From Spartobacteria bacterium LR76 (GTDB lineage: Bacteria; Verrucomicrobiota; Verrucomicrobiia; Chthoniobacterales; Terrimicrobiaceae): 64,000 nucleotides of DNA. Both the position numbers and the translations under genes were made by a program. The notes under the pieces are model-generated. The model searched no databases and was not told where the DNA came from. It saw only the letters and a program-made list of their open reading frames with translations. The stretch is from contig QAYZ01000011.1 in the NCBI GenBank assembly GCA_003054655.1, positions 124,001 to 188,000 of the forward strand, written 5' to 3'. Position 1 is the first letter of the stretch. Every line of letters starts with the position of its first letter. This document shows, piece by piece, positions 33,995 through 42,447 of the stretch.

Positions 33995-34668
33995 GACTAA
34001 AGCTTTCAGAGTGACGTGACTTACATCAATTCATTGAAGGGTAACCTTGGCAACAAAAAACCCGAAATTTCCTTTTTAGGCAATGACTCGCAATATCTGA
34101 TAAAATACGTGAAGGTACGCAAGCTGTGAATTTAACGTATCGTTTAAGTTGCCTGTAATGAATTGGTTGCGTATTTCCTGTTCGGTGGTCTTTCTGGGCG
34201 GATTGCCGGAGTGAGAGGCGGGTTTGCCAAGAGGAATGCTCTTGTTATTCGAATAAAATAATTCTCAGCCAGATCGCTCAGACAGCTTGCGGCGGGAGGG
34301 TGGAGGACGAGATGAATGCCGGGGGCGGGCGGGCGATGGCCGCGGCGGGCGGGATGGCTGGACCTATGCAAAGAGAAGGGAGGCAGGCTTAGTCTGCCAT
34401 GCGGGAAATATCGTTGGCGGATCAGGCGGGTGCCCGTTTCCAAGTCGGAGAGTTTCCGCTTGGGGAGCGGCTGCGGAGGGTGCGGAGGAGGTAATCCAGA
34501 GAGTGGAATCCGTCTTTTTACGATTAATAAGAAAGTAATCGGGAGGCGGAGCGCGGGCGGAAATGGGAGGCCTCCGGCGGTGAATGTAATGCTATGAGAA
34601 GTGCGAAGCGATCGTGGTGGGGCGAGGTGAGGGAAGGCTAATAAAGATAGCTAAGTATCGCGGCGGGG
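33995..34668. other. Long intergenic region upstream of the PKS-signalling operon
   Basis: About 670 bases without a convincing gene. The left half (33995-34265) is AT-rich against a GC-rich background and contains a perfect 12-bp palindrome TTATTCGAATAA (34245-34256) and an imperfect one around TTTAACG-tat-CGTTTAA near 34132-34148. Either could be an operator for the LuxR-type regulator. The right half is G-rich with only short frames that lack any recognisable protein. The length and AT bias suggest complex regulation of the divergent genes. Confidence 0.5.
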
Positions 34669-37600
34669 ATGTCCCGGGGCCGGCGACGGAATCTTCTGTT
34701 CAAGCTTGGAGAGAGGGGCTGGAATTGGTTAGGTGCCGGGGTGAGTTTGGAACCCCACAGTGACAGGAGGATTGCGATCGTTGGTGCAGGGTGTCGCATG
34801 CCTCCCAATGCGACATCTCTTGCGGCATTCTGGAAGTTTCTGGTGCGAGGCGGCAGTGCGTCGAAGGCGTTGAAGAAAGACCGCTGGGACTGGCGGCAAT
34901 ACTACGACGAAGATCAGAGCCGGCCGGGGAAAAGCTACGCCAGCAAGGCGTCCTATCTCGATCAGGACGTCCGCCAGTTTGATCCGCTCGCCTTTGGGAT
35001 GTCGCCGCGCGAGGCGGAGTCGCTCGATCCGCAGCAGCGCCTGCTGCTGGAGTCGGCGTGGGAGGCGTTTGAAGACGCAGGCTATCCGCTGCACAAGATG
35101 TCCGGATCGAGCACGGGGGTCTTTGTCGGCGGCTTCTGCCTGGATCACATGGTGATGCAGGCGCAGCCCTCCAACCGGCATCTGGTCAACGCCCACTCGG
35201 CGGGCGGAGTGATGATGACGGTGCTGTCCAACCGCCTGTCGCATGCCTTCAACCTGCGCGGTCCGAGCTTGACGATGGATACGGCGTGTTCGTCGTCGCT
35301 GGTGGCCCTGCACTATGCGTGCCAGAGCCTGCTCCTGGGCGAGTGCAGCATGGCCCTGGCGGGCGGGGTGAATGTGATGACCCGGCCGGAGTTTCCGATC
35401 ATCATGAGCAAGGGCCACTTCCTTTCGCCTCATGGAGAGTGCCATACCTTTGACGAAACGGCGGCGGGCTATGGCCGGGGAGAGGGGGCCGGGCTGCTGC
35501 TGCTCAAGCGGCTGGAGGATGCCCTCGCGGATGGCGACCAGATTCATGCCGTGGTGCGTGCCAGCGGAGTCAACCAGGACGGCCATACGGACGGCATCTC
35601 GCTTCCCAACAGCGCCGCGCAGGAGGAGTTGATCCGCAAGGTCTACAGCACGGCTGGAGTGCCTGTGGCGGAGGTGGACTATGTCGAGGCGCATGGCACC
35701 GGCACGCAGGCGGGAGACTCCGCCGAGCTGGGCGCACTGCACCGCAGTTTCTCCGAGGGAAGGTCCCGCAATCTCATCGTCGGATCGGTGAAGTCCAATA
35801 TCGGCCACCTCGAGGCTGCCGCCGGAGTAGCGGGAGTGCTCAAGGCCATCGGCATCCTGAAGAACCGCCAGGTGCCCAAGAACCTGCACTTCAAAAAGCC
35901 CAACCCAAACATCCCGTTTTCGGAGTATTGCATCGAAGTGGCCAGGGAGACGCGGGCCCTGCCTGCTCCCTCCGAGAAGGCGACGGTGTATGCGGCGATC
36001 AACTCCTTTGGCTACGGGGGGACGAATGCCCACGTGCTGCTGGAGTCTGCTCCCGAGCGGGAGGACGTGCCAGCCGCGGCAGGCGGGAGCGAGGTGCGGG
36101 TCATCCCGTTTTCCGCGCAGAGCGACAAGGGCTTGCGGGATCTCGCGGGCAAGTTTGCCTTTCTGCTGGGTCAGCCGGGATATGGCACGCTGGAAGATAT
36201 TGCACATACCGCAGCGCATCGGCGCAGCCATTTGAACTTTCGCGGCGTGGCAGTGGCCTCCAGCGTGGAGGCATTGCGGGCGCAGTTCATCGCGGCCTCG
36301 ACGGGGGAGTCGCATGACGGATTGGTGACGGGTGCCGGAGCTGCTGATCCCGGGGCGGGGCTGGTTTTTGTCTATACCGGGATGGGTCCCCAGTGGTGGG
36401 GAATGGGGCAGGAACTGGTCAAGACCCAGCCTATTGTCGAAAAGACGCTCGACGAGATCGACGCGATCTTCCAGCCCCTGGCCGGGTGGTCGCTCAAGGA
36501 AGCCATGATGGCGGATGAGGCATCGTCCCGCATGGCCAGGACGGAGCTGGCCCAGCCGGCGAATTTTGCCCTCCAGGTGGCGCTCACGCGCTTGTGGGCG
36601 TCGTATGGACTTCATCCCGCCGCCGTCGTCGGCCATAGCGTGGGCGAGGTGGCGTCGAGTTATGTCGCCGGGGTCTACACTCTGGAGGAGGCGGTGCGTG
36701 TGAGCTACTATCGCAGCCAGCTCCAGCAAGGTGCAGCCGGGCAGGGGGCGATGCTGGCGGTGGGGCTGCCCGAGGCGGAGGCCCTGGCGCTGCTGGGCGA
36801 TGCCCCCGGGGTATCCATCGCGGCGGTCAACAGCTTCAACGCAGTCACGCTGTCGGGCGACACCGACCAGCTCAAAGCCATCGCCGCCGGGCTGGAGGAG
36901 CGCGGGGTGTTCCACAAATTCCTGCGGGTGGAGGTGGCTTATCACAGCCCGCAGATGGAGCCATTGCGCGAGCCGCTGCTGGCCGCGCTGGCCGGGTTGT
37001 CACCGAAACCGGCGCGCCTTCCCCTGTACTCGACGGGTTATGGCAGGATCATTCCCGCCGAGGAGTGGTCGGCAGAGTGCTGGTGGCACAATGTGCGCCA
37101 GCCGGTGCGGTTTGCCGCGGCGATCCAGGCGCTGATCGAGGATGGGTTTGCTTCGTTCCTTGAGGTGGGGCCGCATCCCGTGCTCGGCAATTCCATCAAG
37201 GAATGCGCCGCGCATCTGGAGCAAAAGGTGCGGTGTTTCGTGTCTCTGCGCCGGGCGGAGCCGGAGATGGCGCGCGTGCTTGCGACGGTCGGGGAGCTTT
37301 ACTGTGCGGGCTACGATCCCGACTGGACGATGCTCGCTCCGGAGCGCGGCGCGTTTTTGCCGGGACCGCAGTACCCCTGGCAGCGCGAGACGCTGTGGGT
37401 GGAATCCGAGCGGTCCAGGATGGAGCGGCTCGGCCTGCCGGGGCCGGTGTATCTGAACCGTTCGGTGATCGCGCTCAACCCCACCTGGGAGGTGGAGATC
37501 AATCGCAACTACTTCCCGTTTCTCTTCGATCATGGCGTGCAGGACCAGATCGTCTTTGCCGGCATGGGGTACATCGAGGCGGCGATCAGCCTGAACAGAC

Positions 37601-40600
37601 AGTTGCACGCCAGTGCCGCCGTCGTGCTGGAGAATGTCAGCTTCGAGCGTGTGCTGGTGGTGGATTACTCCAAGCTCCAGTATCTCGTGACAGAGTACGA
37701 TGCGGAGGCGGGACGTTTCTCCCTGTCGAGCCGCACGGAGGGAGAGGAAATCGGGAATTTACGCCACTGCCGGGGGCGTTTGCTGCCCCAGGCTCAACCA
37801 GTTGCCCGCAAGCTCGACCTTGCCGCGCTCCAGGCGCAATGCTCGACGCCGGTGGATCGCGAGGCGTTCTACGATGATCTTTCGCGTCGCGGCCTTCATT
37901 ACGGGCCGACCTTTCGCCCGACGCGGGAGATATGGATCGGCGAGGACAGCTATCTGCTGAGGCTGGATGCCTCGGAGACGCTGGCGGAGGACACGCATTA
38001 CCTGCATCCGACGCTCTTTGACGCGGCGATCCAGCCGATTCTGTACCGGTCGGGGATGGCCGGGCTGTATGTGCCCTTTTCGATCGAGCAGTTTGAGTAT
38101 CATTCCCGTCCCAGCTCGAAAGAGCTGTTTGTCTACGGCGAGCTGACATCGCGTACGGCGTCGCGGCTGGTGGCTCATGTCTGGCTGATGGATGCCGACG
38201 GAGTCGTGCATGCCCATGGGCGGCACATGTCGCTGCAGGCCATCGACATGAAAGCCGGGGAGTCGGCGGAGTCGCCTTATTACCAGCTCCGGTGGAAGCC
38301 GTCGCCGCTTGCGGAGGATGGCAGGGAACCCGTCTCCGGTGCCATCATTCTCGCCGACCCGCGGGACTCCGATCTCGTGCTGGCGCAAGAGTTGTCGGCG
38401 GCATTGCCAGGGGCGGAATTGATCGTGCGGGAGTTTGCGAGCGGAACGACCCGGGGCGACTTTTCCCCGGTGCTCGGCGAGGCCTCCGTCGCCAGTCGTT
38501 CGCGGATCATCCTGCTCTGGGGGTCCGGAGGGCAGGCGGCGGGAGATGCCGTGGCGGCTTCGGAGTTATCCGAGCGGGTGGTCGCGCTATTGCAGGCGGC
38601 TGCCCTGCTGCCCGAGGCGCAGGTCGATGTGACGTCGGTCACGGTCGGCGCAAAGGCGGTGCGCGAGGGCGAGACCATCGCCAACTGGCCTGCCTTTTCC
38701 CTCCATGCCATCGGCATGGTGGGCCAGAACGAATATGACGCCATACGCTTTCGCTCCATCGACCTGGATGCCGCGAATACGGAGGCGGTGCTCGCCGAGC
38801 TGGCTGCCGGCAGCAATGGCGAGGTCGCCTATCGCGCCGGGGAGCGGCTGGAGAATATCCTGGAGTCTGCGGATGAGGGAAATCCGACCGCCCGCGTGGA
38901 GGCGCGTTCCCTCGATGAGCCGGTGGAGCTGCAGGTCGGGACCAAGGGGAAGATCGACTCGCTGTATTATGAACCGGCAGAGCGGACGGAACCCGGCCCC
39001 GGGCAGATCGAGGTGCGCATCCATGCGAGCGCGCTGAACTACAAGGATCTCCTCAAGGTCGAGGGCAGGCTGCATCCCGGGGCGGTCGAGGGGACCTACA
39101 ATGAAGGGGAGTTTGGCATGGAATGCGCGGGGGTGGTGCTGAGAGCCGGTCCCGGCAGCGCCTTTGCCCCCGGCGACCGCATCCTCGCTGTATTGACTCG
39201 AGGCTTTCGCAGCATCGCGACCATTGACGAAGGCTTTGCCGTCAGGATACCGCCCGGCTTCGGGATGGACATGGCGGCGGTGCCGGTCGTCTATCTCGCG
39301 GCCTATCACGGGCTGGTCACCATCGCAAATCTCCAGCGTGGCGAGCGGGTGCTCATCCATCATGCGTCGGGAGGACTCGGCATGGCAGCGATCGAGATCG
39401 CGCGCTGGCGGGGGGCGGAGATTTACGCCACGGCGGGGGCGGAGGAAAAGCAGCAGTACCTGAGAGAGCTCGGCATCAGCCACGTTTACTCCTCCCGCAC
39501 GCTCGATTTCGGCCAGCGCATCCGCGAGGATACCGGCGAGGAGGGAGTGGATGTCGTGATCGGAGCGCAGACGGGGCAGGCGATGCATGTGAGCCTCAAT
39601 CTGCTCCGCACCGGCGGGCGGTATATCGAGATCGGCAAGAAAGACATCGCCGAGGACAACAGTCTCCCGCTCCGCGCCTTCAACCGCAACCTCATCTTTG
39701 CCTCGGTCGACATGGACCGGCTGGCCAGGGAGCGGCCTGCCCAGGTTCAGCAGACATTGCGCGACGTGGTGGAGCATTTCGCGCGGGGAGATTTCAAGCC
39801 CGGCCCGGTCCGGGTTTATCCGGCGGCGGAGATCAAGGCGGCCTTTGCCGAGATGGAGCGCAGCCAGCATATCGGCAAGCTGGTGGCGGACTTCTCGCAG
39901 GGCGAGGTGGAGGTGCTCGTCAAAGAGCAGCTCGCGCCGGTCTGTCATCGCGCCGGCAGCTATATCGTGACCGGGGGCACGTCGGGCTTTGGCGTGGTCA
40001 CGGCTGAGTGGCTGGCCACGCAGGGAGCAGGCAAGGTTTACCTCGTGAGCCGGTCCGGCAACAAGGCTGGCGGGTTGTCCGAGGCCGTGGCGCGCATCGA
40101 GGCGGCGGGCACCGAGGTCGAGGTCCTCTCGGTCGATGTCACGGATGCCGGCCAGGTGGCGGATCTCGTGCGCAAGGCTGATACGGCGCCATATGCCCTT
40201 CGCGGGGTGATCCATGGCGCCATGGTACTCGACGACGCCATGATGGCCGACGTGACGGCGGAGCGTTTCCGCAAGGTCTTCCTGCCCAAGGTGGCCGGGG
40301 CGTTGAATCTCGCCGAGGCCGTGAAAGGCGCGACGGCGCTGGATTTCCTGGTCTTCTACTCATCGATCTCCTCGGTGATCGGAAACCGCGGGCAGACCAG
40401 CTATGTCGGCGCCAACCGGGCCCTCGACGGGCTGGCGGGCGTGCTCCGGGAGCGGGGCATCCCCGCGATCTCGCTGAACTGGGGCGCGCTGGCAGAATCC
40501 GGCGTGGTGGCTCGTGATGAGAGGCTGGGCACGGTATTGGCTTCCTCCGGCATCACCGGCCTGGGCAACCGCGAGGCGCTGCAGGCCCTGGGCACGGTAC

Positions 40601-41022
40601 TGAGGGCGGGGAGGGAGCAGATCGGCGTCTTCCTGGTGGATTGGGAGAAATGGCGTGATGCCAATCCCAGGCTCGCCGGGCACGCGATATTCCGCGATCA
40701 GGCGATGCGCTCGCAGACGGCAGGGAACGAGGCGATGGCCCGCATCCTGGAGGAGTTGAAGGATGCCTCCCGCGAGCAGCGGCTGCGTGTTCTTGAGGAT
40801 CGTCTGCAAGAGGTGCTCGCCAAAACCCTCCGGATGGCGAAGGATGTGATACCTATGACCCGCAAGCTCAACGAGATGGGGGTGGATTCGCTCATGGTGC
40901 TGGAACTTAGTCTCGGCATTAAGGAGCAGATCGGCTTGAATTTCTCAGCGATGGAATTTCTCAAGGGGCCGACTCTCCGACAGCTCGCCGCCCTGGCGGA
41001 AAGCCGCCTGTGGGGCGCTTAA
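34669..41022 (+). CDS. Single-module highly reducing type I polyketide synthase (KS-AT-DH-ER-KR-ACP)
   Basis: The protein has 2117 residues. KS, about 33-460: Cys207 in DTACSSS, His342 in EAHGTGT, His380 in NIGH. AT, about 565-870: Ser657 in GHSVGE, with the specificity box VAYHS, which does not clearly match malonyl (HAFH) or methylmalonyl (YASH). DH, about 930-1220: His955 and Asp1118 (LFDAAIQP); the HxxxGxxxxP motif is altered (Gly to Asp959, Pro to Ala964). A structural KR half follows at about 1230-1415. ER, about 1420-1735: NADPH loop HHASGGLGMAA. KR, about 1760-1980: TGGTSGFG, Tyr1912. ACP, about 2030-2110: Ser2074 in GVDSLM. There is no thioesterase. Expected product: a reduced, lipid-like acyl chain. 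The start may instead be GTG 34741, which has a better AGG site. It heads an operon with signalling genes. Confidence 0.95.
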   Translation: MSRGRRRNLLFKLGERGWNWLGAGVSLEPHSDRRIAIVGAGCRMPPNATSLAAFWKFLVRGGSASKALKKDRWDWRQYYDEDQSRPGKSYASKASYLDQDVRQFDPLAFGMSPREAESLDPQQRLLLESAWEAFEDAGYPLHKMSGSSTGVFVGGFCLDHMVMQAQPSNRHLVNAHSAGGVMMTVLSNRLSHAFNLRGPSLTMDTACSSSLVALHYACQSLLLGECSMALAGGVNVMTRPEFPIIMSKGHFLSPHGECHTFDETAAGYGRGEGAGLLLLKRLEDALADGDQIHAVVRASGVNQDGHTDGISLPNSAAQEELIRKVYSTAGVPVAEVDYVEAHGTGTQAGDSAELGALHRSFSEGRSRNLIVGSVKSNIGHLEAAAGVAGVLKAIGILKNRQVPKNLHFKKPNPNIPFSEYCIEVARETRALPAPSEKATVYAAINSFGYGGTNAHVLLESAPEREDVPAAAGGSEVRVIPFSAQSDKGLRDLAGKFAFLLGQPGYGTLEDIAHTAAHRRSHLNFRGVAVASSVEALRAQFIAASTGESHDGLVTGAGAADPGAGLVFVYTGMGPQWWGMGQELVKTQPIVEKTLDEIDAIFQPLAGWSLKEAMMADEASSRMARTELAQPANFALQVALTRLWASYGLHPAAVVGHSVGEVASSYVAGVYTLEEAVRVSYYRSQLQQGAAGQGAMLAVGLPEAEALALLGDAPGVSIAAVNSFNAVTLSGDTDQLKAIAAGLEERGVFHKFLRVEVAYHSPQMEPLREPLLAALAGLSPKPARLPLYSTGYGRIIPAEEWSAECWWHNVRQPVRFAAAIQALIEDGFASFLEVGPHPVLGNSIKECAAHLEQKVRCFVSLRRAEPEMARVLATVGELYCAGYDPDWTMLAPERGAFLPGPQYPWQRETLWVESERSRMERLGLPGPVYLNRSVIALNPTWEVEINRNYFPFLFDHGVQDQIVFAGMGYIEAAISLNRQLHASAAVVLENVSFERVLVVDYSKLQYLVTEYDAEAGRFSLSSRTEGEEIGNLRHCRGRLLPQAQPVARKLDLAALQAQCSTPVDREAFYDDLSRRGLHYGPTFRPTREIWIGEDSYLLRLDASETLAEDTHYLHPTLFDAAIQPILYRSGMAGLYVPFSIEQFEYHSRPSSKELFVYGELTSRTASRLVAHVWLMDADGVVHAHGRHMSLQAIDMKAGESAESPYYQLRWKPSPLAEDGREPVSGAIILADPRDSDLVLAQELSAALPGAELIVREFASGTTRGDFSPVLGEASVASRSRIILLWGSGGQAAGDAVAASELSERVVALLQAAALLPEAQVDVTSVTVGAKAVREGETIANWPAFSLHAIGMVGQNEYDAIRFRSIDLDAANTEAVLAELAAGSNGEVAYRAGERLENILESADEGNPTARVEARSLDEPVELQVGTKGKIDSLYYEPAERTEPGPGQIEVRIHASALNYKDLLKVEGRLHPGAVEGTYNEGEFGMECAGVVLRAGPGSAFAPGDRILAVLTRGFRSIATIDEGFAVRIPPGFGMDMAAVPVVYLAAYHGLVTIANLQRGERVLIHHASGGLGMAAIEIARWRGAEIYATAGAEEKQQYLRELGISHVYSSRTLDFGQRIREDTGEEGVDVVIGAQTGQAMHVSLNLLRTGGRYIEIGKKDIAEDNSLPLRAFNRNLIFASVDMDRLARERPAQVQQTLRDVVEHFARGDFKPGPVRVYPAAEIKAAFAEMERSQHIGKLVADFSQGEVEVLVKEQLAPVCHRAGSYIVTGGTSGFGVVTAEWLATQGAGKVYLVSRSGNKAGGLSEAVARIEAAGTEVEVLSVDVTDAGQVADLVRKADTAPYALRGVIHGAMVLDDAMMADVTAERFRKVFLPKVAGALNLAEAVKGATALDFLVFYSSISSVIGNRGQTSYVGANRALDGLAGVLRERGIPAISLNWGALAESGVVARDERLGTVLASSGITGLGNREALQALGTVLRAGREQIGVFLVDWEKWRDANPRLAGHAIFRDQAMRSQTAGNEAMARILEELKDASREQRLRVLEDRLQEVLAKTLRMAKDVIPMTRKLNEMGVDSLMVLELSLGIKEQIGLNFSAMEFLKGPTLRQLAALAESRLWGA

Positions 41023-41049
41023 CATTGACTACCAAGACCTTTATCGACC

Positions 41050-42447
41050 GTGGAAAAAGCACTTGCCGGAATTGATAGCCTCGTCGCCTTCGTCAACACC
41101 TCCGGAATCCGGGGGCGTGGAACATTGATCCACATCTCGAGGTCCGTGGCGGTTTTCGAGGTATATAATCCCTTCTCCCTGATCCAGATGAGCGAGGTCC
41201 TCCAGGAGATCTCGGTCATGCGCGGCGAGCGTGTGATTTACAAGGGCCGGGGCGTCGTCACGAGCATCGTCTCCACCGGGCTGATGGTGATCGTCTCGGT
41301 CACGCTCATCGACTCCTGGAGCGCGCTGAATCACCTGGAGCCCGGCGCGGCGCTGAGCGAGGAGTTTGGCAAATTCATTAGTGATTGGGAAAGCGGGCTG
41401 AACATCTCCGATGGCTATCAACTCGCGGTGAATAAATTTTCCAACTTCCTGGCGGAGACCAGCCGGTGGATCGAGGAGGCGGAGACGGCCATCGTGGGCG
41501 ATATCAACGCCCATCCGGAAAAGGCGGCGCGGTTCCGTGAATCGATCGAGCAGGTCGTCACCGGGAAGCTTTCGCAACTGCTGTATCTTTTCCAGGACGA
41601 GGCAGCCCGGGTGCCGGAGGAGGACTCGATGATCTACAAGGCGTTTGCCCGTCGCGAGATTCATCCCTATCTGCTCTGCGCCCCCTTTGTCTGGAGGACG
41701 TTTTACAAGCCGCTGGGCTATGCGGGGGATTACGAGATGGTGAACATGCTGCTCCAGGAGTCGCAGACCACGGGAGCGACCACGTACGCGCGGATCTTTC
41801 ATGAGCTGACCAGCAGCGTGGCCGCGTGCATCGCGCATCGCAACCGCGTCACGATCATGGAGCGCACGCTCGGCGAGGAGGCCGAGCGCGTCCAGGACGA
41901 GCAGCGTGTCTTTACCGCGCTCACCGTGGCATGCGGCCCGGCGGTGGAGATCCAGCGATTCATCCGCCGCAACCCGCGGTCCAGCCAGTGCGCGCTGCAC
42001 CTCATGGATTTCAATGAGGAGACGCTGGAGTACGTGAAGCTGCGGACGGCCGAGGCCATCGAGGAATCGGGCAACAAGCCCGCACTGAAGTTCATCCAGA
42101 AATCCATCGACGACCTGCTCAAGGACATCCACCTGGAGAGCGAGGGGTTCCTGCCCAGCTACGACATGATCTACTGCGCGGGGCTGTTTGATTACTTCCC
42201 GGACAATGTCTGCCGCAACCTGCTCGAGCTTTACTACCGGTGGGTGCGGCCGGGCGGTCTGTTGCTGACGACCAATGTGCATCCCAACAATCCCGAGCGT
42301 TACCTCATGGAGCATCTGCTCGAGTGGTATCTGATCTATCGCAATGAGGAGGAACTGCTCAGCCTGGCGCCCAGGGGCTCCGAGGGAGAGGTCTATGCAG
42401 ATGAGACGGGGGTCAATGTGTTCCTAACGATCCGCAAGCCTCTATGA
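41050..42447 (+). CDS. SAM-dependent methyltransferase, PhcB-like (3-hydroxy fatty acid methyl ester signal synthase family)
   Basis: The protein has 465 residues. The N-terminal 100 residues form a beta-rich PilZ-like region (VAVFEVYNPFSLIQMSEVLQ). The middle has the diagnostic FYKPLGYAGDYEMVNMLL and AHRNRVTIMERTL. The SAM-binding core starts at residue 293 (VACGPAVEIQRFI) with an acidic strand-2 end in LHLMDFNEETLEY and YDMIYCAGLFDYFPD. From memory this layout matches the family of Ralstonia PhcB, which makes methyl 3-hydroxypalmitate or myristate as a quorum-sensing signal. It lies 27 bases after the PKS gene and overlaps the kinase gene by 4 bases. I infer that it methylates a PKS- or fatty-acid-derived carboxylate. 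SAM methyltransferase is sure; the signal role is inferred. Confidence 0.75.
   Translation: MEKALAGIDSLVAFVNTSGIRGRGTLIHISRSVAVFEVYNPFSLIQMSEVLQEISVMRGERVIYKGRGVVTSIVSTGLMVIVSVTLIDSWSALNHLEPGAALSEEFGKFISDWESGLNISDGYQLAVNKFSNFLAETSRWIEEAETAIVGDINAHPEKAARFRESIEQVVTGKLSQLLYLFQDEAARVPEEDSMIYKAFARREIHPYLLCAPFVWRTFYKPLGYAGDYEMVNMLLQESQTTGATTYARIFHELTSSVAACIAHRNRVTIMERTLGEEAERVQDEQRVFTALTVACGPAVEIQRFIRRNPRSSQCALHLMDFNEETLEYVKLRTAEAIEESGNKPALKFIQKSIDDLLKDIHLESEGFLPSYDMIYCAGLFDYFPDNVCRNLLELYYRWVRPGGLLLTTNVHPNNPERYLMEHLLEWYLIYRNEEELLSLAPRGSEGEVYADETGVNVFLTIRKPL

Noticed and set aside
34287-34597. Short plus-strand frames upstream of the PKS gene
   Set aside because: Gly/Arg-rich low-complexity translations without motif or ribosome binding site.
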